Shown here: positions 1 through 12,100 of the stretch, piece by piece | Position numbering within the stretch: the first letter of the stretch is position 1 | Layout: each line of letters begins with the position of its first letter | Source of the DNA: Fratercula arctica | Taxonomy: Eukaryota > Chordata > Aves > Charadriiformes > Alcidae | Assembly (NCBI GenBank): GCA_947846985.1 | Contig: CANTUZ010000012.1 | Location: forward strand, 18,996,135-19,060,134 | Direction of reading: 5' to 3' | DNA: 64,000 bases | Position numbers and translations under genes: made by a program | Notes under the pieces: generated by a model | The model's input: only the letters and a program-made list of their open reading frames with translations | Database searches by the model: none | What the model was told of the DNA's origin: nothing

Positions 1-104
1 CTAATACAGGATGATCAACAGGGAGATCTCACCTTCCCACTTGTTGATTCAAATGCACAAATGCAGATTAGAAAGCGAATCGTCCTTGAAAAACTGAGAA
101 AAGC
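1..104 (+). CDS. RPAP2: RPAP2 internal coding exon (5' cut by window edge)
   Basis: The frame starting at base 1 is open and reads 34 residues plus two bases of a split Ala codon. It contains the segments LTFPLVDSNAQMQIRKR and IVLEKLRKA. This matches the C-terminal third of RPAP2, the Rtr1-family atypical phosphatase that removes Ser5 phosphate from the RNA polymerase II CTD and helps RNA polymerase II biogenesis and nuclear import. The zinc-binding catalytic domain is N-terminal and lies outside the window. The exon ends at a consensus donor, GTAAGT at 105-110, in phase 2, which fits the next exon. The acceptor lies left of base 1. Identification rests on remembered family sequence plus the matching chain of four exons and the GFI1 neighbour. 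Confidence 0.9.
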
Positions 105-2482
105 GTAAGTATCCTTTGCTTTGGTAAATATCAAGCTGAAGTTGGTGCTCATCATCATTTTAAGAAACAAACACACTGTGTAAGGAAGGACGTTCTGGGT
201 TTTTCTAGGTGGCCTTAGTCAGAACTTAAAACCCATTATTACCCTAAAAAACTTGCTTATCTCCGAGACAGTCATCTGCGGTACAGTTGCAGGTGTCGTT
301 TTGCACAGCTTGCTGAGGTAGGTGTCAGAATCTCACTACTAAGGTGTTCTCTAGAAGAAACCTGTCCCTTCCGATAAGTATTGGAGCTTGTAGTTGACAG
401 CATTTCAGGAAGTCAACATAATTGTGCCATTACGTTGAAAATGTCTGTCGTTTTTGGATCTAAGTGTTGGTATAACACACTGAGCTTAAAATGAGAACGT
501 TTCAAAAAAACAACCCACCAAATTCCACAGTAAGCCCTTTATTTATCATCCGTCTTTCCCTCGGTTATCTGGAAATAATCTAAACTATTTAGATTCTTGT
601 AGGTTGTTTAAAAGCAGAATCTGATGGACATAAAATATGAAATATTTAAATAGATGTATGTACCAACTCCTTGAGTCCAAACTGAAAATCTTGATTGGAA
701 GGAGTGCAAATATTTGTCCTGTACATTAAGCATCCTGTCACTGGTAAACAAGTATACACAGAAAGAAGTGGTGTTTTCAAACCTCTTAATAGTTTAAGCA
801 AAGGTCTTGCTAAAAGAGTTTCTAGTTGATGTTTGGATGGCTGGTATCAGTATGCCTCTAGATGCAACCATTAAAGGCCCTCAGAGTTGAATCTTTAAAC
901 TTTCCGAACACCAGACCTTTTTCATATACATAAAAGGGCTTTGGAGTCCCAGAAAAGAGGTTAAGGGATCTCTGCTGTAGCTGTTAAAATTATTAAATTG
1001 TCAAAGTTGAGAGGACCTTAAAAGTATTCCTGTTGTCAGTGCAATGCAGATAAATGAGTGTTTAAAAGCTGTGATTGTGGTGGTTTTGTTAGGGGTGTTT
1101 TGCTTTTCTATGGTTGTAGTTTGTGTTAGCTAGCCAGCCTAGATTTTGCAGAAGCATTTTTTTTAATTAAAAAAGACCACAACCAAAACTCCCCACAAAA
1201 CCCCAGAAAACTCCATTCTGTTTCTCTCTACCTGCAACAAGTATGGACAGGCCACAAACATGTAGTCAAACCATGCTGCAAGAAAGGTGGCTGTCTCTGA
1301 TCTTTCTGTGTCAATGTCATATAGATTCCAAGGACTACTGCTGTATGATAAACAGTTTCTCCGCTCCTTCATATTTTTCCGCAAGTTTGTCAGTCATTTT
1401 CAGCTTGTAGGAAAATTTCTGTTGAACTTAAAAGTCTGGTGCTCCATGAATAGAGGACAAGAAAGACAGAATGTGGTTTTTTTTTTTTCTTACGTTCTTC
1501 AAAGGTTTTTTTTCATGAGGTGATGCAGTAGGACTGTCACACTCAAGTAAGAGAGACAATTTTCATTGTGATAAAGCAATGATTTCTGGTGTGTTCAGAT
1601 GAAGTTAGTGGGAATATGAATATGCCCAGCATCTAAGAGTCCTGTGTGCAGTTTTTGTACATGCAGTGATGTAAAGGAGAATAGAAAACTTGATTCTTCC
1701 AGCAATATTGATGCACCATGCGCATATAAATATAAATAACAGGATATTCAAATGCAAGAGGATATTAACTATTAAATGGGTAAAAAAAGGCAAAAGTTGC
1801 ATCCTAAATGTGAAAACCAATACATGTTATTTCCAGCATATGGGGATACTGAGAGCTAGTTAAACAGTATGTGTGGTTTGTTGTGTGCTCTATCAGTTTT
1901 TATGCAATGTCAAGTAGGGAGACAATCTGTCTTTTTCTTTCTTTTGAAATTATCCGATTACCCTACTATCATCTTGATTCCAACTATCAGGCGTACAGCG
2001 GAATGTTATTTCTGTTGCATCTACATGAGTCTGAGGTTAGTAGATTTCTCTGTGCAGACCTCATTTAGACATGTAATTTCCTTTTGTATTGTTATTTTTG
2101 AACCAAGCGAATATTAAACATTTGAAACATTTACCAGGCCTGGCATTCTAATCCTCATAACGTAAACACTGATTTTTTGGTAAGAATGTCTTGTCAGAAC
2201 TGACATGTGAGGTGAATAAGGGTATGCATGTAAAATGATATTGAATTTCTTCTTCATGTTCACACTGAACTAGAGCGTCTTATTTTTAAAAACAAGCTGT
2301 TGTAAAGTGAAGGTGTTGCCCAAACACCACTCAGAGGAATCTGAAAAGTAAACTACAGGCCTGGTCTGCTGCACAAAAGGCAATCTCTCTTTATTAACTT
2401 TCATGAGATTTGGTGGAAGTCCTACTTGAGAAGAAATGAGAAAGAGGAAAATGTGTACTGACAGGTGCCTTTTGCCTTCTAG
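105..2482 (+). other. RPAP2: RPAP2 intron (2.4 kb)
   Basis: The intron opens with GTAAGT and closes with the acceptor TTGCCTTCTAG at 2472-2482. It is AT-rich with scattered T runs. The short open frames seen here (about 1160-1520, 1605-1820 and 1869-2117) are low-complexity and rich in Phe, Cys and Ser. None has coding features. I see no RNA gene or recognisable repeat family in it. Confidence 0.85.
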
Positions 2483-2563
2483 ATTACCTGCAGTTTTGGG
2501 CCCCCTTCAGATTACTCCAGGTGATGTTTACACAGAGCTAAAAAATCTTGTCAAAACTTTCAG
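2483..2563 (+). CDS. RPAP2: RPAP2 internal coding exon
   Basis: This is an 81-nt exon between a TTCTAG acceptor and a GTGAGT donor at 2564-2569. Joined in frame to the previous exon it completes the split Ala and reads [20 protein letters not shown] followed by NLVKTF. It ends with two bases of an Arg codon. This is the conserved RPAP2 C-terminal segment preceding the LTNRNIIHK block. Both phases agree with the neighbouring exons, which is strong support for one transcript. Confidence 0.92.
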
Positions 2564-5500
2564 GTGAGTATTAGTCTTTATTTAGAGATTCTTCTTGGTT
2601 GATTAATTAAACATGCTGTTCAATGATTTGCAATTTGGGCACGGAGAGGGCCCCATTGCAGATTTGCCCTTTTCTAGCTGTGTGTTCATGTAGGTAGTAT
2701 CACATTCCCTGTGGACTAACAAGTCAACCCTTTCCCTGCTCCTGACAGTGGCTAGGTCACCAGGAGTACGTGTAGATTTTTAAAAACTAGGCCAGTGGTC
2801 TCTGGAGGATGATGATGAGTCTTTTAAAGGTTCTGCTACCTCGTCACCTCCTATTAAGCGTGAGTTGCTGAGATCTGTTGCTTTCCTTTGCTCTGACTCC
2901 CTACAGCCAGGCTAAATGGTTTTAATGTGATTAATATTTGTTACCACTAACTTCTAGAGCCAGGAAGAAGGTCTGGTTTGACCTGTCTTGTTCTTGATTT
3001 CAAGGGGAAGTAGATCTAGTGGACACTTTATGACCGCAGATCTAGTGGACACTTTGTCACAGTCAGAAGCACTAATGACAGTATTTGGAAACACTGGGAT
3101 AAATAAAGGAGGGAAAACAGAATGGTGGTAACTTCTGTGAACATTTTTAGGTTTTCTTTGGGATGTGACTCTCATAACTTGGACCGAGATCATGTCCTGC
3201 ATCTTGAAGTGTTGTCAGGAAAAGGAGCAACAACAGTTGTCAGTCTTGAAACTTCTCCCCCACATCCCCACCCTGTAGGAGGTTTACATGTACATTTTCC
3301 AAAACTCATTCATGTGGCATTTGCCACAAGGAGTCTAGGCTTTGGGGAAGAGAAACACAGCTCTACCTGATTCCCTGTGATTTATCTGACATCTAGAAGG
3401 ACACCACTAAAACATGGATCTCTATATGCAGGTTTTCTTGCTACAGAAGGTATTCTTTTCCTTTATGGTGACTCTGTGCATGATCTCTTTTATTAAAAAG
3501 AATTGTTAGTGTTGGAACTTGATTCTGTAATTGCAGTCTTTTAACTTGTGATTAACCTTTTATTCTAACAACATCACTGAAACAGGGGAAGATGTTTTTG
3601 GTTATATTGTAGCAGCCAATACCTGGCTCGTGTAGCAATAATTTATCATATTTTAAAAATCTCCCCTGATCTATTTCTGGTCATCCTTTTTGTTAGGAAG
3701 TAAGTTGAACGTAATGTTAGCAAGTTCTTGGGGCTCGCTCGCTGCGAAGATTCCAGATAAATTGCTTAGAAATTCAGCGTTTGGGGCAGGGACTGGTTGA
3801 AGACACAAGAATTTTTAAGTGTCTTTATATAGATATATGTGATTTTTATTGTCACTGATAGTAAAATAATACAAAAATACAGGAAATCGGTAAGCAATAA
3901 AAACTTTTGGGCCCTTTCTCTTTCTTGCATTTCTGATATGGAAGGATCTGTTGATACACAAAAGCTAGCTCATGGATATTAAGATGAAGGCATAGGTTTG
4001 AATCTCCAATTCTGTCTGTAGCTTTAAATTTGCTTAATATGAGTGGTCTCTCTGACTTTAGGTTGAATGCTTTGGCAGAGGGACCAGAGAGAAATTTTAA
4101 ACTGTATTTATGTTTGCAGGGTATAGAAATTTAAACGTTTCTTTGTTGATGTGGTTAAAATGCTTAATGACTATGGAGGGAGCAATGACAAATGCTAGTG
4201 CTCTTTCCTACTTTTTGTACTGGAAATATTTCAAGCTGAAGAACTTGCCAAAGAGGGTAGGAAATAAAACACATGGCTGTAGCAGAGCCTAGCTGAAGAA
4301 GGGTAAAAGAGCATGTGGTGAACTAAGCAACAGCAATTTTCAGCTCCATTGGTTTTTAAAGGAACACTTGCAGTTCAGCCTCCTTTGGGCAGCATTTTAT
4401 TCTATCACCACTGCTGGGAAATGCACTAGAGGCATCTCAAGAGACATTTTAGAATGGTTAGAGCTCTTCCCAAATAAAGTCCCTCAGTGCCTGTAAGCTT
4501 TTGTTACGAAAACTGAGATGTCAAATTATTCTCCAGAGTGTGTAAGGGCACTTTGTTAAAAGATAAAGAGAAAATTAGCTATTCATACATAAATCAAGGC
4601 TAAATGATTGTATTTGTGAATGTGTGGTTGTTTTTTTTAAAGCGTAATATTTCATATTGAAAATATAATTTTGTCCTTATCTTGCAGTTGCAAGTATTTT
4701 AATTCCTTTTTTGGAGCTTATCATTGACATTGAACTCTGTCAATTAATATGATATGGCTGTTTCCTAAAGACATGTTCAAGGCTTTTTATTACAGTTTTG
4801 TCTTACCTTGTTTCCAGGACAATATTTAACTTTTAAATATGTATTGTTAGTGTATGTTATCTAGTGCATACACTCACCAACAGGCTTTTACCTATTACCC
4901 TCGTTAAGTGGAATTTTAGATCAAGTCAATCAGCAGTACTTTGTCATAGACAAGGTTCTGAATGGAAATGTGAAAGTACCAGAATGTTACTGACCTTTTC
5001 TCAAGTAAACAGGCTTCTCTTGAAGACAGACTAAAGTTATAATAGTAGCTCATTTTTGCTGGTTGTCATCAAACTAAATTATACTACAGCACGTAAATAT
5101 GTTGCTCTTTTTCAGGGGATAGAGGAGCTGTCTTTTATAGTTAAATCGGTCTAGTTGAAGCCTAAAGAAAAACAATCTGTGCTTTAGTATTTGCCTGTGC
5201 TGACCTGGGTTAGTTAAACTTTGCTCATCTTAGTGCAAGTTTTGGAAAAATTATAGATAGCTGGGGTCCCGTTAAGTCACAACTTTATGTCCTAATCCCA
5301 TGAAGTCAGCTTGCTGCCCCACAGAATAAGTGAACTGCCAAACTAACAGGTCAGATTCTTGAACATCGGGGAATCTGGATGTGTGAACAAAAAGCCTGCT
5401 TCGTTTGCAAAGATGATGATGACTTCACTTTGCAACAAAGATAAATTGTAAAATGAAAGAAAGAAAGAAAGAATCTTCTCCATTTGGGGCACATTTTTTT

Positions 5501-8500
5501 CTTTTTCTCCCAGTGTAAGAAGACAGACATACTGGGTAAAACTGAAAGACAGCAAGCGTGGAACTGTTCAAAGAAATGTTTTTTCACCAAATGTACATTT
5601 AGTACTCGTGGCTACTAGCTATTAGGGAAATTTATAGTAACATGTTAAAAATTGAGTTCATAGATTCATAGATGACAAGTATATTCTCATTGTAAACAAA
5701 CTTCTAGAAAAGGAAATAACACTCAAGACTATAATTTATAAATAGGTAGAAAGAAAAATATACTTTAAAAAGATTTTTTTTTAATATTAACCAGCTACAT
5801 TTTCTTGCATCTTGTTCATAGTACCTGATGCTAGAGGCCTGCTAGGGGATAACTATTTAGCATAATAAGCCTCGTGTTCATCTGCCATTCCCCATTGGAC
5901 AGTGTTCCTGTTAACAAATTGTTTCCTAGAAATCACAGGAAATGTAATCCTGCTGAGGAAAGGGCAGTGAGCTCCTGCACTGCTAAGTTTCTTTCCTATA
6001 ACTTCAAGTTTGTTGCAGTCCCTGTTAAGGTTCTTGCACAAGGTACTTAGCGATGTGCTTAAATCTGCTGCCACTGTTTACAAATCAGGCCATCATTTGC
6101 TAATGGAGTACTGCTATCAAAATTTGCAGCTGACGGTAATTAAATGGGAAGACAACTAAAGGAAAAGAGTAGAACCAACTGTGTGTGCTCTTTTTCTGTC
6201 ATTTTTGGGTTTACTTTTTTATTTATTCATTACTTTAACCTTGGACTCCTCTGTATTCCTACAATTTCCATATTGGAGTTCGCTTTCTTTTCAGGCTGGG
6301 CCTGAATTAGTTAATTAGTTAATTATTGGGAGGTCACTTGTGATGGAATTCTTATGCATCTTACTCTTTAGTCCTTTATCCTGTCAGCCATTTGGATCCA
6401 TCTGCTCAGTCTGAGCTCCTTCATAGAGTATTAAAACTGCTGCATGAGTCCTGCTGCTTACTGGATGGTGGAAGCAGTCAAGTCCAGCTGCAGTGCATCT
6501 TGCTGGGGTGAACCACAACACCCACAAACTAGCAACTAAGCAACCCACACAGCTATTTGGGATCATCCAACCTTCTTGGCTTACTTATCCTGCCCTACAG
6601 AGGCCAGGAAAGTAGAGACGTTCTGGTTTGAAAATTTGCATATTGTTTTCTTTCTTTGGGTAGGTGAGGGAGAATTTAGCCAAACTCTAACAGAAGATAT
6701 TTCGCTGCAAAACTCAAGTCACGTACACAAAGTTCTGTAGAGCTTTAACATTTCCACATTATGTTATTATGACAGACATTTAGTGACCTCTCTTTCCTAG
6801 ATTGTTCTGAAGTAACAGTTTTGGATAGAGGCAAGACAACGAATTAATGAACCATTTTTACAGAGGACTTGCACTTCCCTGTTTTCTGAAAGCTTTGCTC
6901 TTCAGAGGCCTTGGTGTTGACACAGCTTGTTTTTGAAAGTGACTGCCCTTCCACTGCTCCTTATTATTTAAGGCTTCACACCTGTAGGTTGCTAGCTTTA
7001 GTCTGATCTGCCTGAAATGTTTTTTTTCAGCTGTACAAGTGCTTTAGGACAGGTGTTGTACTGAAAGGTTACTCATTGTGAAGCCTGACTTGACTGTTCA
7101 TCTAGTCCAGTGACAGTAGTACATCAGCAGATCCATGCTGCCATATCCTGCTGGTTATCTGTGTCTTTTGACTGCCTCCTTCATAAATAACATATTGATG
7201 GCAATGACTAGTGTTCAGACCTTGCCAATCAATACTAACATTGAATAAGAGTTAATTGACACAAATAACTGCATCTCTCAGTTTGTGTACAAGAATGACA
7301 CCTTCCTGTGCTCTAATCAATAATAACTCCTTGTAGAGCATTGAAATAAAGCTGCTTTCTCTATTTGACAGAGTTTTCCCAGGTGGCTTGGAGCTGTCTC
7401 TTCCATTGTGTCTCATCATAGCAGATTAACTGGAATGTTACATATGAATTGCTTGTCAAGATGAGTCCATCAGGCATTTCTTGGTAGCGTTTATCACTGT
7501 CATCAGTATTGAGTCAAGACATTCAGCCTTTGTTTTGTCTCTTGTTCTATAGCCAGAAAAACGTAAGCGTTTACCAAGTACAAGCTTTGTTGCTAGCTAA
7601 CACTGTTAGCTATTTCCAATAGTAATTGGGAAATGTGGATCTTCTAATAACAAAAATAATCTGTATTTGCCAGAACTGGTTCCATTTTGCTTGGCAGACT
7701 TGAAGATTTAGGAGAAAAATAGAATAATATTGCTTTAATCATTACTATCCTTAAATAAAAATTTATTTTATTAATTTTTAATATCTTTCTGAAATAGGGA
7801 AATGCAAAATGATCCTATAAAACATCTTATTCATAACTGCATTTTTAATGACCATTTTGAATATAATTTTGAGGAATTAGTTAACAGAACTTGAATTCTA
7901 ACAATGACAAGTATAAATGCTTTTATTTTTCCATTTTTTGTCACTTTTTTGGGGGGGTAGCTATATACTTGTCCAAAGAAATTAATTTAAAAAAAAAAAA
8001 AACAAACTTACTGGGGAAGAAAACCCTGGATTTTAATTTGTTGCCAGGTATTTCATTTTAAGCAACCTCCCATCTTCACCAGTGATGGCAGAAGTGGCTA
8101 TGAATGACATGGTAGCTTCATTCTGGGTTTGAATTTATACAAGGCTGCATAGAAGGGAAGCTGAGAGCAAGAAGTAAGCAAACATAGGGAGGCACTCATC
8201 CCTTGGTATTTCTGTTGGATGGCATCATCTGTCTGAATAAAATTAATTCTGCTAGCGTTTTTGGGTGCCCGCATAGCCACAGCTTTGTTTTTAGCTGTGA
8301 CTTATGCATGAAATTGCTTGTCTTGAACACCATGGGTCATGCCTAAATTCAGCCATAGCAATTCACATGTGATAATTTTTTTTTTAAGTCAGGTTAACAT
8401 TTGACTTAAAGCAGATCTGTTTTATTACAAAGTTCAGCCAAATGGGTCAGCAGGTATAAAATGCAGCAGCACTTTTGTTGAGCACCCATGTGGTTCTTGA

Positions 8501-9042
8501 TTTACACCTCATTTTCTTGCTCTTGTATCTGCACTGGGTCCCATTGCATAAGTTAGAACTCTGGGTTTCCATTTTAAAAACAAGAATCGTCAGAGAATTG
8601 TCTTCAGTATCTTATAAAAAACAGTCTGTTTCCGCAACATTAGCTTTTACAGCAAATCTGGATCTGAAGCCAACAGGGGGGAAACTAAGTGTAGGAAAGC
8701 CTGTCTTTTCAGAAACGCATGTGCAGTTCCCGAGAATTTCCCAGTGGGTATGAGTGAGAGCTGAGCCTGCAGAGCAGCCAGGCCTAATGCAAAGGATTAG
8801 CTTCTGTTCAGTCTTCCCCATCCCACTTTCATGTAGAAAAAAGATACGTATGTGGAATTGTGTAATTCCTCCATTGCAGGATAAGATGAGAGAGGAGTCT
8901 GGAAGCTGGTGAATTGCTCAGATACAGCTGTAATTGCTACATTGCAACTCAGTATTAAGTCTTTTAATGGTAGACCTACATCAAAATTCAGCAGTTAAAA
9001 TTGTTTACTTTCACTCTGAAATGTTCTGATTTTTTTTTTCAG
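2564..9042 (+). other. RPAP2: RPAP2 intron (6.5 kb)
   Basis: The intron runs from GTGAGT to a long polypyrimidine acceptor (nine T then CAG, 9032-9042). It is AT-rich. It holds a small tandem duplication at 3012-3055, a short GAAA run near 5456-5471, an 8-bp TTAATTAG-type repeat at about 6305-6327 and an A12 run near 7990. No coding exon, RNA gene or clear transposon copy was recognised. The open frames inside are short and of chance length. Confidence 0.85.
3012..3055 (+). repeat. 18-bp direct repeat, 26-bp period
   Basis: An identical 18-base word beginning AGATCTAGTGGACAC occurs at 3012-3029 and again at 3038-3055, separated by 8 bases. It is a small local duplication inside an RPAP2 intron, with no evident function. 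Confidence 0.85.
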
Positions 9043-9111
9043 GTTAACAAACAGAAATATTATTCACAAAATGCCTGAATGGACTCTAATTGCTATTGTT
9101 TTATTGTCTGT
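9043..9111 (+). CDS. RPAP2: RPAP2 internal coding exon
   Basis: This is a 69-nt exon with a strong acceptor (TTTTTTTTTCAG) and a consensus donor, GTAAGT at 9112-9117. It completes the split Arg and reads [20 protein letters not shown], then LS, then two bases of a Val codon. The [15 protein letters not shown] block is the best conserved part of the RPAP2 C-terminus and is the main basis for the gene call. Phase 2 at both ends matches the exons on either side. Confidence 0.93.
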
Positions 9112-12100
9112 GTAAGTACCCTTTAATGTCAAATATTCTCATACACAATGGTCTTAACTAGCCTATTGAAACAAGATTTAATTTTCCAATAAATGGAGGG
9201 AAAGATTCTTTAAATTAACTGGGGAATCAACAGGATTATTTTTTTCATGCAAATGAACTAAATTCTCTTGACAAAGCAGGATTATCCCACTTGCAACAAC
9301 ATGTTAACAATGGGCAAACTTAATGTTATGTTAAAAAAACAAAAGTTAAGCTTTAGGGATTTTTAAAGAGGGCTGGTGGGGTGAAGGAGGAGTGTATTTC
9401 ACTGTCTTCCATTTGCTGCTGACAGACATTCTTCCCCTCTTTGACAGTAGGACAAAATGTCATGTGTATTGTATTACTTGGATTTGGCAGAACTGTTACA
9501 CTTTTCATTTCTCATTTTACTTCTAATTTTTTAAAAAAATTCACTTTCACAATTAAAGTCAAATTATTTCTATAAAGATATGGTGTGCTTCTAATTATAC
9601 TTGTTTGAGTATTCTATCAAACTTCTTTGAGGGGGGAAAGCTTTTTTACCAACTCCCGAATTTCTGAAAGGAATACTGGGACCCAGTATTTTATTTTTAT
9701 AAGGGTTAGTTTTACTGATTAAGATTATGATACTCCAGTGCCTACAGTCTTCCTTAGCTTTGTTCTACTTACTGTAGAATTAAATTCTTTCTAAGGGCTT
9801 CCCTAATGGGAAACCTGATTTTATTACAGTGTCTTTCAGTAAACTTCTACACAGGCTTGATCTATAAAAGCCATAGTCATATGCATCAAGAAACTTCCTT
9901 GATTTATATTTTCCAAATTCATGTACCTTTCTGAAGTTAAAGATACGGACTTTGCAGTGTGTAAAACAGACTGCTCTCTCACAAATGTATATTAAACATT
10001 TAACATTAGTTCACCTTTTAAGAAATCACTGGTGGTTTCACACAGTGTCAGGCCCTGCCTTTCAGTAGGGTTAAACCATTAAGCAATCTTTGTATGTCCT
10101 TCAGCTTGAATTAAAAGATTGCAAAAATCTTATTCCAGAGACTACTCTATTACCGCACTGCTGCTGCTTCTTTTGGGCTTCCTGGGTCACTGGAGCCTGT
10201 AGGACAGAGAAATACTTACAGACATTCACAGGTCAAGAAGTGTTGTGGGCCAACCTCGTAGCATCCCCAGCACTGCACTTTCCTTGATATTACCTCAGTC
10301 TGACACATTGTTCTGGCTTTGCTGTCCCAAGGAAGGCTACACCAGCAGGCATTAGAGTAGGCTTCAGCGAGCCTTACATCTGTGTCACCCAGCCAGATAC
10401 CGCTCAAATGATTCATTAAATCAGAACACAGAAAGTAACTTTACTTGAATGCCTTGGCATAAATTTTTTATCAACTATAAGAACAAATCTTTTGTCATTT
10501 TTACTATATATTCTTACAGTTGAATTGGTAATTTGTGAAACAGATCTTATGAATTTTTCAAGTAGTTTCTGTACATTTAAGGAAATGGTGACTCGTTTGA
10601 TCGGAAGTTAAAATATGTTGCTGCTCTCTCTGCATATGATGAGGTCTAAATGTTTACATACCTAATGATTGTTTTACAATTGCTTTAAAATGTTGTACAA
10701 GCAGACAGTCTTGGTAGCAATCAGTAGAAGCAGAGAACCAAGTCTCTTTTTACTTTTGCTTTCTAACGGTCCACCCCTAAATAAATGAATTATATTTGAT
10801 GCTAAAAAAGAGTAGATTTTATTTCTAATATTATTCTAGTGAAATCATGAATAAAACTTGTGTAGAGTTCAGCTTATTGTAAGGTTCTTGCAAGCTCGTG
10901 ATTTTTAGATTTTGAACAATTTCTCTCAACCCCCTCTTAGGAGATGATGTGGAAGAAAGTAGATGGGGTAGAATGAGTGTTAGGATTGCTCTAAGATGAT
11001 GATGAGTGTTGCATCATTTCCAGAAAGATTAAAACAGAACACTTAGTTGTTTGGGAATTCTAATCAAACTTGACTATTTAGTGGAAGACAGAAGTGCGCA
11101 GGGAAAAGCTACTGAGGACCTGGGCAACCCCTCACAGACAGGTCCTCAGATTGTGGTCCTTTCTCACCTCCTGCAGTCTGCCAAGGAATCTTTCATATCT
11201 TATTAATATTGCTCATAAAAAGAATTACACTCTGTTAAGTCTTTTCTGGCTTCCCCTTAGCTATACTGGGAGGTGATGCATGTTGCAGCACATGTAATGT
11301 CATTTAGATTGCTGAGTTGTATGGGGCCTGAGTCAGAGTGGCTATATACTAGCCTCTGTCACTGAAGGAAGAGAACGTTTTCAGAATATGTATTCACGGG
11401 TCTTGACTTGATCCCAGACATAGGATGGACATTTTAGTTCTAATGCTAAACAGTGAAGTAGCATAAGCAACGCCTTGGAAGAGGATAATACTTCCTTTTT
11501 CCAGGAGGATGAAAGACCATATTACAGGTACCCTGAGGTGCAGGAGGTGTAAGAACAGAGGCTACAGAAGGCAGAGTGAGCATGGGATTTCAGGGTATAC
11601 CTCAAAAGAAACTACTTAGACCTCAAGTATTTTTTGGTTTGTTTGGAAGGGGACAGGGTTGTTTTGTGTAAAGTAGCAACTGTTGGACTTTGCTTGCACC
11701 CCATTTTGTGCATAGATATTGTGGCTCACCACTTCCTTCTCATAAATGGCTAGCGTGTGCTAGGAGTCAGTATACTTAACTTCACAGTGCGCTTTCAGAG
11801 TGCCCCAACCCTTTTTCTGACACACTGCTGAGCAGAATGACTATTATCATTACTGCTGTATTGAATTCAAGTGTCATCACTGCTTAATACTTTGTATTAT
11901 GTTATGAAAATGCTATCCTCTCTTCGTTGGAGTGTGCACATTAACTCTGCGTAGGATACAGCATGTTGGGTAGTTGTAACACCTAATTTTGGTGCTTAAA
12001 TTAGACCTAGTCTCCCTTTATAGTCTGGTGGTCCTCAAGAAGCTATTAAAAGTACTTACGTGCCCTTGAGTCTACTGACTACTGAAGAAACCTGGGCTTC

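Noticed and set aside
3980..4010. tRNA B-box-like word (GGTTTGAATCTCC)
   Set aside because: No cloverleaf can be built: there is no acceptor stem or A box at the right spacing.
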